Shown: positions 1 through 8,210 of the stretch, in pieces
Layout of the letters: each line of letters opens with the position of its first letter
Position numbering within the stretch: position 1 is the first letter of the stretch
Notes under the pieces: generated by a model
What the model was told of the DNA's origin: nothing
Databases searched by the model: none
What the model saw: the letters and a program-made list of their open reading frames with translations, nothing else
Program-made: the position numbers and the translations under genes
Assembly (NCBI GenBank): GCA_903921205.1
Contig: CAIXPF010000203.1
Coordinates: 1 to 44,834, forward strand
Direction of reading: 5' to 3'
Origin: an uncultured Acidimicrobiia bacterium
GTDB lineage: Bacteria > Actinomycetota > Acidimicrobiia > Acidimicrobiales > CAIXPF01
DNA: 44,834 nt

Positions 1-44
1 ACATCTCGGTCCGGCACATCTCGGTCCGGCACATCTCGGTCCGG
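1..44. repeat. 15-bp tandem repeat, about three copies
   Basis: The unit ACATCTCGGTCCGGC is repeated head to tail at 1-15, 16-30 and 31-44; the last copy lacks its final base. It runs off the left edge, so the full copy number is unknown. A second short direct repeat, GATCCGGC, occurs twice at 61-78. No gene covers 1-217, and I see no promoter or RNA gene there. Confidence 0.8.
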
Positions 45-217
45 GGTGGAGCCTCTACCCGATCCGGCGGGATCCGGCTCAGCGCCGTTCAAGTCCGCGT
101 CGTCATGAGCCGATGTCGGAGGGGAGTCGCTGGCCATGGCGGGGCAGGTTATCCCTCCGGCGCGCCAGTCCCGAACCGCACCACACCGACCGGCGAGGCG
201 TTGAAGGACCCGAGGAA

Positions 218-838
218 ATGACGAGTCCCACCATGCAGTCCAGCCGCACGAGGATGAGCCCGGCCGTGCTGAAGCGGCGGATCGCGGCCCTCGGCATCGA
301 TCTGGCCGTCGTGGTCCTGGTCCTGCTGGTGGCCCGAAGGCTGCTCGGGCCCGGCCTCGGCTCGCTGGTGCTCGTCGGGTTGTTCGCCGCCGCGGTGTTC
401 GGGGTCGTCGAGGGCGAGACCGGAACCTCGCCGGGCAAGGCGCTGCTGGACCTGCGACTGGTCAACGAGCGGGGTCGCCCGCCTGGCACCGCGTTCGCCC
501 TGATCCGCCTGGCTGCCTGGGCGGTGGACGGCCTTCCCTGTCTCGGCGGCCTGGCCCTGGCACTCATCTGGTTCACCCCGAACCACCAGCGCGTCGGTGA
601 CCTCATCGCCGGGACCCACGTCGTGTCGACCCGGGAGGAGCCGGAGGACACCACCCCGACGGTCGCGCCGGGTCCGGCGCCGGAGCACTACAGCGGGAAC
701 GAACTCCCGACGGCGCAGCACTTCGACCCGATCTGGGACGCCACTCTCGAGGCCTATGTGCAGTGGGACCCCGTCGACAAGCGGTGGATGAAGTACGACG
801 ACGTGCTCGGTGGCTGGGGACCGGTCGACGCCGCCTGA
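218..838 (+). CDS. RDD-family membrane protein
   Basis: 206-residue membrane protein of the RDD family, which has been linked to transport or stress but has no firm general function. Seen: hydrophobic segments near residues 23-40 and 46-63, the family hallmark PNHQRVGDLIAGT near residues 121-133, and an SPGKALLDLR stretch typical of the RDD core. The polar C-terminal tail has widely spaced tryptophans (WDxxxxAYxxW...W...DD...WGP). The ATG at 218 is chosen because GAAGGA at 203-208 lies 9 bases upstream; an ATG at 113 would add an unlikely Arg-rich leader. The same tail is found in the next gene, which is also RDD-like, so the two probably act together or arose by duplication. Family call fairly sure; function unknown. 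Confidence 0.8.
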   Translation: MTSPTMQSSRTRMSPAVLKRRIAALGIDLAVVVLVLLVARRLLGPGLGSLVLVGLFAAAVFGVVEGETGTSPGKALLDLRLVNERGRPPGTAFALIRLAAWAVDGLPCLGGLALALIWFTPNHQRVGDLIAGTHVVSTREEPEDTTPTVAPGPAPEHYSGNELPTAQHFDPIWDATLEAYVQWDPVDKRWMKYDDVLGGWGPVDAA

Positions 839-919
839 CCGCCGCGGTGACCCCTACGACCCGTCCCCGACTGCGCAGCATGCGCCGAAGCGGCGTCGTG
901 GAACGGTAAGAATGGGCCG

Positions 920-1963
920 GTGACCACCGCTGCGACCCGGTCGAAGGCAAAGGGTTCCGCCACGGTCGACTCGGGCACTCGCCGAGGTGGACCCGATCGC
1001 CTGTCCGACCCCGGGCTGTGGACCCGTCGGGCGTTGGCTCGTCTGATCGACCTGGTGCCCGTCGCAGTGCTCTTCGCCGCCCTGTGGGTGGCGGGCTCGC
1101 AGGTCCTCGAGTCACAGCCCGGCGCCTGCGACCCGGCGCCAGCACCCGGCTGCAACGTCGTCGCCCAGGCGGACCACCTCGATCAGGCCGGGAACACCGT
1201 CATCGAGTTCACCCTCGCCGACGGACGGGTGATCGACAGCGAACACCCCACCTTCCAGATCGGCGGCCGGATCTACATCGCCGATCCGCCGACGCCTGCG
1301 GCCTACCTCGTCACCCTGGCCTACGTCCTGTTGGTCCTCGTGGCCGTTCAGGGCACGACCGGCTGGACCCCGGGCAAGCTGATCACCGGCGTGCGACTCG
1401 CCGACGGAGCGCGCCGCTCGGTCGGCCCGGTCCGGTCCTTCGTGCGCTGGGCACTTCCCGACGGGGCCCTCGGGATGATCGGCGTGCTGGCCGCCATCGT
1501 CGGGTCGCCCTGGCCGCTGCGACTGTTGGTGGTGTTCGTCCCGCTCGGGTTGTTCCGGGCCCTCGGGGAGTTCGTGCCGCTGCTCGCCGGCCCGATCGGC
1601 GACGAGCGCCTGGGGATGGGCGTGATCGCCCGGGCCGACTACATCGGCGGTCGCCCCGAACCGCTGCCGTTCGCCCCTGCGGTGCCGTCGGCCTCGCTTC
1701 CGGTCGACGACGACCCCGACGAGTTCACGAACACCGACGAGTTCACGAACACCGACGGCGCGCAGCCCGAAACCACCGCGCCCGCCGACACCGACGACCC
1801 GCTCGACGGGGACCAGGCGGCGACCACCGGGCCCACCCGAACCAATCCCTACCCCCCGCAGTGGGATGAGGTGCGGCGGGCCTACATCTGCTGGTCACCC
1901 GACGCCGAGGCATGGCTCGAGTGGGACGACCGGGCCGAGGTCTGGGGCCCGATCAGCCAATAG
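920..1963 (+). CDS. Larger RDD-family membrane protein
   Basis: 347 residues. A hydrophobic segment near residues 43-60 is followed by a soluble loop with two cysteines (about 73 and 79), then further membrane segments and the RDD-like GWTPGKLITGVRL and DERLGMGVIAR motifs. The linker is acidic and proline/threonine rich and contains a duplicated DEFTNT hexapeptide. The C-terminal 33 residues match the tail of the upstream RDD protein tryptophan for tryptophan at identical spacing. The GTG start has no Shine-Dalgarno; TAAGAAT at 907-913 ends six bases before it, consistent with a leaderless mRNA. The extra Cys-containing loop between the first and second membrane segments distinguishes it from the shorter neighbour. 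The substrate, if it is a transporter, cannot be told. Confidence 0.75.
   Translation: MTTAATRSKAKGSATVDSGTRRGGPDRLSDPGLWTRRALARLIDLVPVAVLFAALWVAGSQVLESQPGACDPAPAPGCNVVAQADHLDQAGNTVIEFTLADGRVIDSEHPTFQIGGRIYIADPPTPAAYLVTLAYVLLVLVAVQGTTGWTPGKLITGVRLADGARRSVGPVRSFVRWALPDGALGMIGVLAAIVGSPWPLRLLVVFVPLGLFRALGEFVPLLAGPIGDERLGMGVIARADYIGGRPEPLPFAPAVPSASLPVDDDPDEFTNTDEFTNTDGAQPETTAPADTDDPLDGDQAATTGPTRTNPYPPQWDEVRRAYICWSPDAEAWLEWDDRAEVWGPISQ
1718..1753 (+). repeat. In-frame 18-bp tandem duplication
   Basis: Two exact copies of an 18-bp unit (1718-1735 and 1736-1753) lie inside the second RDD gene and encode DEFTNT twice. It is in frame, lies in a disordered linker and probably arose by recent slippage. 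Confidence 0.85.
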
Positions 1964-1999
1964 CGGACATCCCGGGTCGGGTGTTCCGACGGGACGAGC

Positions 2000-2713
2000 T
2001 CAGTGCGTGTTCACCGTCGCCGCACGGAGGCGGCGCTCGAGATGCTGCTCGACCGTCCCCAGGACCACCCGGTCAAGTCCCTCGGTGTCGGGCGACCGAG
2101 GCTCGTTGAGCGCACCACCGAGACGGCCCCCGAGGATCATCCGGGCGAGCTCGAAACCCCGCGGGCTCAGCAGCATCCCCGATCGGCAGCCACGGCAGCG
2201 AGCCCCACCGGCCTGGGGGTCGAGCGCCACGAGCTCCTCCGGCTGGCCGCAGCCGGTGCACACATCGAGCACCGGCACCACGCCGTCGAGCTGCAGCAGC
2301 TTGAGGAGCATGCCGCTCACCAGCAATGGCCGATCCCGGCTCTCCATGGCTCGCAACGCACCGAGCAACAGCTGATAGCGGCGTTCGTCGGGCTCCCGAT
2401 CCAGGGTCGACAGCTCAACCGCCTCGAGCAGGATCGCAGCGCGGGCCAGCCGATCGAGGTCGTTGCGGATCCCCGGGAAGGTGTCGAGGCCCTGGACCTG
2501 GGTGACCGTATCGAGCTCACGACCCCGATACAGCTGCAGCGCCACATTGGCCAGCGGCTCGATGCGAAGGCCATGACGGGCGGTGGTCTTGCGCACGCCC
2601 TTCACCACGGCACGGATCTTGCCGTGTTCCAGGGTGAACACCACGGCGATCCGGTCCGCCTCGGCCACCTTGAACGTGCGCAGCACGATGCCGGTCGCCC
2701 GGTAGAGGCTCAC
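2000..2713 (-). CDS. recO: DNA repair protein RecO
   Basis: RecO helps load RecA onto SSB-coated single-stranded DNA in RecF-pathway repair. At 237 residues it has normal length. Seen: the N-terminal OB-fold beginning SLYRATGIVLRTFKVAEADR, a helical middle, and a four-cysteine zinc site (CTGCGQPEEL then ARCRGCRSG near residues 151-180). The GTG at 2713 is chosen because it sits right before the conserved OB-fold; the reading frame stays open upstream into uppS but gives only Pro/Ala-rich sequence. It is the last gene of the phoH-ybeY-CBS-era-uppS-recO operon and starts about 19 bases after the uppS stop. It converges on the RDD gene with a 36-base gap. Confidence 0.93.
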   Translation of the reverse strand: MSLYRATGIVLRTFKVAEADRIAVVFTLEHGKIRAVVKGVRKTTARHGLRIEPLANVALQLYRGRELDTVTQVQGLDTFPGIRNDLDRLARAAILLEAVELSTLDREPDERRYQLLLGALRAMESRDRPLLVSGMLLKLLQLDGVVPVLDVCTGCGQPEELVALDPQAGGARCRGCRSGMLLSPRGFELARMILGGRLGGALNEPRSPDTEGLDRVVLGTVEQHLERRLRAATVNTH

Positions 2714-2732
2714 CGGTCGCTCCCCGCCCGGC

Positions 2733-3482
2733 TCAGGCCAGGCCGCCGAAGCGCCGGTCGCGGGCCTGGTACTCGCGCACGGCCTCGACGAGGTGCTCAC
2801 GCCGGAAGTCAGGCCAGTAGATCGGCGTGAAGATCAACTCCGAATAGGCCAGCTCCCACAGCAGGAAGTTCGAGATCCGGTACTCGCCGGAGGTGCGCAC
2901 CACCAGGTCGGGGTCGGGCATGTCCGGTGCGTAGAAGTAACGCCGCAGCGTCTTCTCGTTGACCTTGTCGGGCGCCACCCCGTCGCGCATCATCGCCGCC
3001 ACGGCATCGATGATCTCCGCCCGACCGCCGTAGTTGAAGCAGACCGACAAGGTCATGACCCGGTTGCCGGCGGTCAGCTCGGCCGTCTCGTCCATGACCC
3101 GCAGCAGGCTGCGAGGCACCCGCCAGTCGCGCCGGCCCAGGAACTGGATGCGCACACCCTTGGCGTGCAGGTCGTCACGGTGGTCCAGAAGGATCTGGCG
3201 GTTGAAGTTCATGAGGAACCGCACCTCGTCGGCGGGCCGGCTCCAGTTCTCCGTCGAGAAGGCATACACGCTGAACCAGCGGACACCGAGCTCGAGCGCA
3301 CCGTTCACCGCGTCGAGGAGCGCTTCCTCACCAGCGGCGTGTCCTTCGGTGCGCTTGAGGCCACGCTGCTGGGCCCAACGGCCGTTGCCGTCCATGACGC
3401 AGGCGATGTGCCGGGGGATGCGCGTCGGGTCGAGCCCGAGAGCCCGGATCCGTTCGTCGTCACCGCTCCTGCTCCTGCGCAC
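2733..3482 (-). CDS. uppS: Isoprenyl (undecaprenyl-type) diphosphate synthase, cis
   Basis: Condenses isopentenyl diphosphate onto an allylic diphosphate in the cis configuration to make the polyprenyl carrier used for peptidoglycan and wall polymers. Seen: the catalytic motif HIACVMDGNGRWA, GHAAGEEALLD, the STENWSRP segment, FNYGGRAEI, and the C-terminal RTSGEYRISNFLLWELAYSE signature. With a GTG at 3482 it has 249 residues, the usual family length. GTG at 3491 is an alternative; GGAG about 10 bases upstream favours 3482. The open frame continues far upstream, but that part is antisense-like Arg-rich sequence inside era. Actinobacteria often make decaprenyl rather than undecaprenyl products, and chain length cannot be read from sequence here. 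Confidence 0.92.
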   Translation of the reverse strand: MRRSRSGDDERIRALGLDPTRIPRHIACVMDGNGRWAQQRGLKRTEGHAAGEEALLDAVNGALELGVRWFSVYAFSTENWSRPADEVRFLMNFNRQILLDHRDDLHAKGVRIQFLGRRDWRVPRSLLRVMDETAELTAGNRVMTLSVCFNYGGRAEIIDAVAAMMRDGVAPDKVNEKTLRRYFYAPDMPDPDLVVRTSGEYRISNFLLWELAYSELIFTPIYWPDFRREHLVEAVREYQARDRRFGGLA

Positions 3483-3568
3483 ACCGACCACGCTCCGCAA
3501 GCTATCGGCTCGGGCGCAACGGGACGCGCACCCGGCCGACGCCGCCGCCTGCGGCCGGGCCGACGCCG

Positions 3569-4426
3569 TCAGAATCCGAGACGATCGAGGGCGGCCGGCC
3601 GCCGTTGCCAGTTGGGGTCCACCTTCACGGCGAGCTCGAGATACGCGCCGGGGCTGAGCGACTTGCGCACCTCGGTACCGACCGCCTTGAGCACCGATCC
3701 GCCCTTGCCGATCACGATGCCCTTCTGCGAATCGCGTTCGACCAGGATCTCGCAACGGATGCGTGGCCAGTCCCATTCGGTCACCCGGGTGGCGATGGAG
3801 TGCGGCAGCTCGTCCTCGGTACGCAGCAGCAGCTGCTCGCGTACCAGCTCGGCCACCCAGAACGCCTCGGGGTTGTCCGAGGTCTCGTCCCGGGGGAAGA
3901 AGGCCGGGCCGTCCTCCAAGCGGCTGATGAGGTGGTCGCGCAGGCGTTCGACGCCTTCGCCGGTGCGGGCCGACACCGCGAAGTACTCCCGCCGGTCCTC
4001 CGCTCCCTCGGCCAGGGCCAGCCCGTTGAGCTTGGCCAGCTGCTCGAAGATCTTCTCGCGGCTCATCCCGTCGATCTTGTTCAGCACCACCACGGCGTCA
4101 GCAGGTGCCCCGGCCAGGACCCGCTCGTCGCCACGACCCACTCCGGAGGCCCCGTCGACCACCACGCAGACCACGTCGACCCCGCTCGCCGCCTCGTAGG
4201 CCCGGCTGTTGAGCCGGTCACCGAGCGGCGTGCGGGGCTTGTGCACGCCGGGGGTGTCGACGAACACCACCTGGGCGTCGTCGAGGTTGAGCACCCCGCG
4301 GATCTGGGTCCTGGTCGTCTGCGGCTTGTCCGACACGATCGACACCTTGGTGCCCACGAGGTGGTTCACCAGCGTGGACTTACCGACATTGGGGCGGCCG
4401 ATGAGTGCCACGAAACCGGACTTCAT
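3569..4426 (-). CDS. era: GTPase Era
   Basis: Essential GTPase that binds 16S rRNA near its 3' end and assists 30S subunit maturation. 285 residues. Seen in order: G1 GRPNVGKS near residue 10, TRTQIRG switch, G3 DTPGVH near residue 57, G4 NKID near 118, and a C-terminal KH domain with the RNA-binding loop VIGKGGSVLK. The ATG at 4426 is preceded by GAGGAGG, and its ATGA overlaps the stop of the upstream CBS-domain gene, so the pair is translationally coupled. The phoH-ybeY-CBS-era order is widely conserved in bacteria and links rRNA processing with 30S assembly. Confidence 0.96.
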   Translation of the reverse strand: MKSGFVALIGRPNVGKSTLVNHLVGTKVSIVSDKPQTTRTQIRGVLNLDDAQVVFVDTPGVHKPRTPLGDRLNSRAYEAASGVDVVCVVVDGASGVGRGDERVLAGAPADAVVVLNKIDGMSREKIFEQLAKLNGLALAEGAEDRREYFAVSARTGEGVERLRDHLISRLEDGPAFFPRDETSDNPEAFWVAELVREQLLLRTEDELPHSIATRVTEWDWPRIRCEILVERDSQKGIVIGKGGSVLKAVGTEVRKSLSPGAYLELAVKVDPNWQRRPAALDRLGF

Positions 4427-5772
4427 GTTGAGCCCTCCTCGATCGACATCCGCTCGCCGGGTCCCTCCGCGCCGTCGGGACCGTAGGGACTGTCGGCCGG
4501 CGGTTCCGAACGCAACACGAGGGTGATGATCCGCCGACCACGCATCGCGGTCACCTCGAGCACGTGGTCGCCGAAACGGGCGACGTCGCCGACCTGCGGG
4601 ATCGCCCCGAAGTGATCGATGACCAAGCCGCCGAGCGTGTCCCAATCCCCTTCGGGCAGGTCGAGGTCCAACTCGTCGTTGACCTCGTCGAGCGACAACC
4701 TGGCCTCGATGCGCGTGGTCCCGTCGGCAAGGTGCTCGATGGCGGGTCGTCCGTCGTCGAACTCGTCCTCGATGTCGCCGACCAGTTCCTCGATGATGTC
4801 CTCCATCGTCACCAGACCGGCGGTCCCGCCGTACTCGTCGACCACCACCGCGAGATGCAGCTTCTCCTGCTGCAACTCGCGCAGCAGCGTCGCCACCGGC
4901 TTGAGCTCGGGCACGAAACGGGCCGGCCGGACCAAGCCGGCCAGGCTCCGATCGGCGCGACCCGACAGCGCCGCGTCGGCGAGATCCTTGGCGTAGAGCA
5001 CCCCGACGACGTCGTCGATCGACCCGCCGGTCACGGGATAGCGGCTGTAACCCTCGGCACGCACCCGGGCCACCGCCTCGTCGAGGCTCAGCGAGCCGTC
5101 TATCGCCACCATGTCCGGTCTGGGGACCATGATCTCGCGCACCACGGTCGCGCCGAAGTCGATGACCGATGCCAGCAGGTTCTGCCCGTCGAGGTCGATG
5201 CGGTCGGACTCGCTGGGCGAACCGGCCAGGGCGGCGAAGGACTGGTCACCGAGCTCGGCCAACGGCAGATGCTTGCCCGGCGGGAACAGCCGGCGAGCCA
5301 GCGCCAAGGCCCCGTGCGCCACCAGACGGACCGGCCACAGCCGGTGCACGATGGCGCCGACCGGACCCCCCACCCGCACCGCCCGGTTGAGGTTGTGCAG
5401 TGCCCACGCACGGGGCAACGAGGCAGCCAGCAGGAACATGATCGGGACGAAGGCCAGCAACGCCACGAGCACCGCCCAGCCGTTACCGCTGCCGGCCACC
5501 CGATAGCCCACCAGCGTGAACAGCGATGCGGCCACCACGTCGCAGGCCAACTCCAACAACAGAACCGGGTGGAGGGATTCGTCGCGATGGTCGAGCAGCC
5601 GCTGCAAGGCGCGCACCGCCCGGTCGTTCGGCTGCTCCTCGGCCAGGGCCTCCATCCGGGCCCGGGTCACCTGGGTGAGCACGGTGTCGGTGATGGCCAG
5701 GACCGCGCTCGCCGGGATGGCCAACGCCACGACGGCGAGGGCGGCCACGTCGGCGGAGGTCAACGGGGTCAC
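4423..5772 (-). CDS. CNNM/CorC-family membrane protein with CBS domains
   Basis: Hemolysin C/CorC-type protein of 449 residues, associated with magnesium or cobalt homeostasis in some bacteria. Seen: an N-terminal DUF21/CNNM membrane domain with hydrophobic segments near 8-27, 75-95 and 104-125; a tandem CBS pair (about residues 205-330) containing REIMVPRPDMVAI and the VVVDEYGGTAGLVTMEDIIEELVGDIEDE signature, which is quoted here only as the family hallmark; and a CorC_HlyC FAD-binding-like domain at the C terminus (LPEGDWDTLGG). The GTG at 5772 follows GATGAGGG and lies 10 bases after the ybeY stop. The usual annotation is hemolysin-like protein, but there is no reason to think it is a toxin. 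Confidence 0.9.
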   Translation of the reverse strand: MTPLTSADVAALAVVALAIPASAVLAITDTVLTQVTRARMEALAEEQPNDRAVRALQRLLDHRDESLHPVLLLELACDVVAASLFTLVGYRVAGSGNGWAVLVALLAFVPIMFLLAASLPRAWALHNLNRAVRVGGPVGAIVHRLWPVRLVAHGALALARRLFPPGKHLPLAELGDQSFAALAGSPSESDRIDLDGQNLLASVIDFGATVVREIMVPRPDMVAIDGSLSLDEAVARVRAEGYSRYPVTGGSIDDVVGVLYAKDLADAALSGRADRSLAGLVRPARFVPELKPVATLLRELQQEKLHLAVVVDEYGGTAGLVTMEDIIEELVGDIEDEFDDGRPAIEHLADGTTRIEARLSLDEVNDELDLDLPEGDWDTLGGLVIDHFGAIPQVGDVARFGDHVLEVTAMRGRRIITLVLRSEPPADSPYGPDGAEGPGERMSIEEGST

Positions 5773-5782
5773 GTCCGGGCCC

Positions 5783-6301
5783 TCATCGGTCGAAGGCGGG
5801 GTCCACGAAGGCCCGCAGGTGCCGCCGCTCGTGGTCGCGCATGCGCACGGATTCGTCGGGCTCGGCATGGTCGTGGCCGAGCACGTGCAGCACCCCGTGC
5901 ACCACGAGCAGGGCCAGTTCGTGCTCGGCGGAGCGGCCGTGCTCGGCGGCGTACCGACTCGCCACCGCCGGACAGATCACGACGTCGCCGAGCAGGGCGG
6001 ACATCCCGGCCGGACGCACCTCGTCCGGGTCGTCGAGGGGAAAGGCCAGCACGTCGGTGGGGCCGGACTCCCCCATGTGCGTCCCGTTCAACTCGGCCAT
6101 CTCGGTCTCGTCCACGAAGGTCAACGTGAGCTCGGCGGGGCCGTCGACGCCCTCGGCGGCGAGGACCGCCCTCGCCAACGCCGCCAGCGTCGCCGTGTCG
6201 ATCGCCACGTCGTCCTGCTCGTCGCCGACCTCGATATCGACCGGGACCCGGGTCGGGACGGGCTCCGGGACAGCAGCGCCGACGGCGCGTCGGCGCATCA
6301 T
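5783..6301 (-). CDS. ybeY: Endoribonuclease YbeY
   Basis: Metal-dependent RNase involved in 16S rRNA 3' maturation and ribosome quality control. 172 residues. The zinc-binding signature HGVLHVLGHDH is near residues 136-146, and the family stretch ELTLTFVDETEMAELN is present. The start codon overlaps the phoH stop (ATG at 6301-6299, TGA at 6300-6298), so translation is coupled to phoH; a second in-frame ATG follows immediately. The N-terminal 17 residues are a non-conserved actinobacterial-style extension. Confidence 0.95.
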   Translation of the reverse strand: MMRRRAVGAAVPEPVPTRVPVDIEVGDEQDDVAIDTATLAALARAVLAAEGVDGPAELTLTFVDETEMAELNGTHMGESGPTDVLAFPLDDPDEVRPAGMSALLGDVVICPAVASRYAAEHGRSAEHELALLVVHGVLHVLGHDHAEPDESVRMRDHERRHLRAFVDPAFDR

Positions 6302-7275
6302 CGGGTGCTGCGAGGCTGGCCGCCGGCCCGCTCGTAGGCATTGACGATGTCGGCCACGATGCGATGGCGCACCACGTCGCGGCTGCCGAGGTGCACGAAG
6401 GCCAGACCGTCGATGCCCTCCAGCAGCGGCTCGAGCCCGTCGAGGCCGCTCCGCCCGCCGGGCACGTCGACCTGCGTCGTGTCGCCGGTGATGACGGCCT
6501 TGGACCCGAAGCCGATACGGGTGAGGAACATCTTCATCTGCTCGGGCGTGGTGTTCTGGGCCTCGTCGAGGATGATGAAGCTGCGGTTGAGGGTTCGGCC
6601 CCGCATGAACGCCAGGGGCGCCACCTCCACCAGGCCACGGGCCAGCAACTTCTGCGCGCCCTCCGCCTCGACCATGTCGTACAGCGCGTCGTAGAGCGGA
6701 CGCAGGTACGGGTCGATCTTCGCCGTGAGATCGCCGGGGAGGAATCCGAGCTTCTCCCCCGCCTCCACCGCCGGCCGGGTCAGGATGATCCGCTCGACCT
6801 CTTTGTTCTGCAACGCCTGGACCGCGAGCGCGACCGCCAGCCAGCTCTTGCCGGTGCCGGCCGGGCCGACGCCGAAGGTGATGATGTTGGAGGCGATGGC
6901 CTCGACATAGCGCTTCTGACCTGCGGACTTCGGACGCACCGACCGGCCCCGTGCCGCCCGCAGGACCTCGGAGGTGAGCACCTCCGACGGCCGCTCGTGG
7001 GCACGGACCATGTCGATGGTGCGCACGACGCTGGCCGGCTCGAGGGCGTGGCCGAGCCGGGCGATGGTCACCAACTCCTCGAACACCCGGGCCACCTCGT
7101 CCGCGTCGCTGCCCGCAAGGGAGATCTCGTTGCCCCGGACGTGGATGTCGGTCTCGGGGAACGCCTGCTCGACGATGCGCAGCAACTCGTCCCGCGGCCC
7201 GAGCAGGGCGGCCATGACCTCATTGCCGGGTACCGACAGCTTCAGGGGGGTGGGGCTGGGAGACGATGGTGTCAT
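6298..7275 (-). CDS. phoH: PhoH-like ATPase
   Basis: 325-residue PhoH/YbeZ-family P-loop ATPase that works with YbeY in RNA metabolism. Seen: an N-terminal KH-like region (NEISLAGSDADEVARVFEEL), Walker A VGPAGTGKSW near residue 150, the RPAVEAGEKLGFLPGDL block, and Walker B FIILDEAQNTTPEQMKMFLTRIG. The ATG at 7275 fits the family length; the upstream open frame is antisense to the divergent gene. No clear Shine-Dalgarno is visible, but TGTGAT lies six bases before the ATG, so it may be leaderless. First gene of the six-gene minus-strand operon. Confidence 0.93.
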   Translation of the reverse strand: MTPSSPSPTPLKLSVPGNEVMAALLGPRDELLRIVEQAFPETDIHVRGNEISLAGSDADEVARVFEELVTIARLGHALEPASVVRTIDMVRAHERPSEVLTSEVLRAARGRSVRPKSAGQKRYVEAIASNIITFGVGPAGTGKSWLAVALAVQALQNKEVERIILTRPAVEAGEKLGFLPGDLTAKIDPYLRPLYDALYDMVEAEGAQKLLARGLVEVAPLAFMRGRTLNRSFIILDEAQNTTPEQMKMFLTRIGFGSKAVITGDTTQVDVPGGRSGLDGLEPLLEGIDGLAFVHLGSRDVVRHRIVADIVNAYERAGGQPRSTR

Positions 7276-7335
7276 GAGGTGATCACAGAACCGAGAACGC
7301 CGGTGGGGCGAGCCTGGATTCCGTAGAGGTGCAGC

Positions 7336-7986
7336 ATGACATGGTCGCCCGACCCGAACAACCGACCCGACCCCGACGACGCGAGCGATCTGTCGGCCGC
7401 ACGAAGCCCCATCGGGCCGGAGTGGGCTGACGCGCTCACCCGGTTCGTCTCCGACGCCCGGACCGAGGAACGGGTGACCGAGCGACGCCGGCGGCGCTGG
7501 TTGCAGCGCGAGGCCACCGAATCGAGTTCGTTCGCCGGCCTGCTGCGCACCTTGGCCGAACGCGCCACGCCCGTCCGGCTGCTCACCGACGGCGGGGGGA
7601 CCCACACCGGGACACCGGTTGCGGTCGGTGAGGACGTGGTGGTGCTGCACACCGCCGGGGGCCGGCCGATCCTGGTGGCACTCGACCACGTCACCGCCGT
7701 GGTGGACGGCACCACAGCCGAACTCGACGGAGACCGGGGCGACCCGGCGCCCGGCCCGTCGTTGCGGCACCTTCTCGCCGAGCTCGCCGACATCGAGGCC
7801 GAGCTGACCTGCACCTTGGCCGGCGGAACCGTCGTGGCCGGCCGGGTGGTGTGGGTCGCCGAGGACGTGCTCGCCCTCGATCCGAGCGATCCCCCTGGGC
7901 GCGGAACCCGACGACCGTTCACCGACGGGCGGCGTTACCTCCGGCTCTCCTCGCTGGTCGACGTCTCACCGAGGGTCTCCGGATAG
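7336..7986 (+). CDS. Conserved-looking protein of unknown function
   Basis: 216 residues with no domain I can name. The N-terminal third is polar with an arginine cluster (ERRRRRWLQRE near residues 49-59). The rest alternates short beta-like hydrophobic runs (PVRLLTDGGG, VGEDVVVLHT, PILVALDHVTAVV) that recur in a second half (LTCTLAGGTVVAGRVVWVAEDVLAL). This suggests two related small beta-barrel or Sm-like repeats; that is inference only. No signal peptide or membrane segment. The start has GAGG upstream, and TAGAGG six bases before the ATG. It is divergent from phoH, and its last 52 bases overlap the 3' end of the opposite-strand HTH gene. Confidence 0.6.
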   Translation: MTWSPDPNNRPDPDDASDLSAARSPIGPEWADALTRFVSDARTEERVTERRRRRWLQREATESSSFAGLLRTLAERATPVRLLTDGGGTHTGTPVAVGEDVVVLHTAGGRPILVALDHVTAVVDGTTAELDGDRGDPAPGPSLRHLLAELADIEAELTCTLAGGTVVAGRVVWVAEDVLALDPSDPPGRGTRRPFTDGRRYLRLSSLVDVSPRVSG

Positions 7987-8186
7987 AGGTGCTCGAGCGT
8001 GCCGGGCTCGATGCGGCACGCGTCGATGAACGCGTCGACCTCGTCCTCCTTCAACCTGATCACCCGACCGAAGCGGTAGGCAGGCAACTGACCCTCGTCG
8101 ATGAAGCGATAGAGGGTTCGCGGCGTGATGCCGAGCCTGCGCGCCGACTCTGCGGTGCTGAGCCAACGGATTTCAGAACTGCCCAT
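7935..8186 (-). CDS. Small MerR/BldC-like (excisionase-family) DNA-binding protein
   Basis: 83 residues, almost entirely one winged helix-turn-helix: WLSTAESARRLGITPRTLYRF followed by IDEGQLPAYRFGRVIRLKEDEVDAFID. This is the layout of the excisionase/MerR-type family, which includes actinobacterial BldC. GGAGG lies four bases before the ATG. No integrase or phage gene is nearby, so a transcription-factor role is more likely than excision. It is divergent from the Tad pilus genes, and AT-rich direct repeats lie between them (8217-8264), making it a candidate local regulator. Orthology to BldC itself is not claimed. Confidence 0.8.
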   Translation of the reverse strand: MGSSEIRWLSTAESARRLGITPRTLYRFIDEGQLPAYRFGRVIRLKEDEVDAFIDACRIEPGTLEHLYPETLGETSTSEESRR

Positions 8187-8210
8187 AGGACCTCCATCCT
8201 AGACAGCCTC

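Noticed and set aside
1-44. CRISPR array
   Set aside because: Units are only 15 bases and abut each other without spacers.
4423-5772. Hemolysin toxin
   Set aside because: The hemolysin label is historical; the CNNM plus CBS plus CorC layout and the era/ybeY context point to ion homeostasis.
4564-6129. Plus-strand 521-residue reading frame over the CBS gene and ybeY
   Set aside because: His/Gln/Arg-rich, no motif, exactly opposite conserved minus-strand genes; a GC-rich shadow.
7935-8186. Phage excisionase marking an integrated element
   Set aside because: No integrase, att-like repeats, tRNA junction or phage genes nearby; the family includes ordinary regulators.
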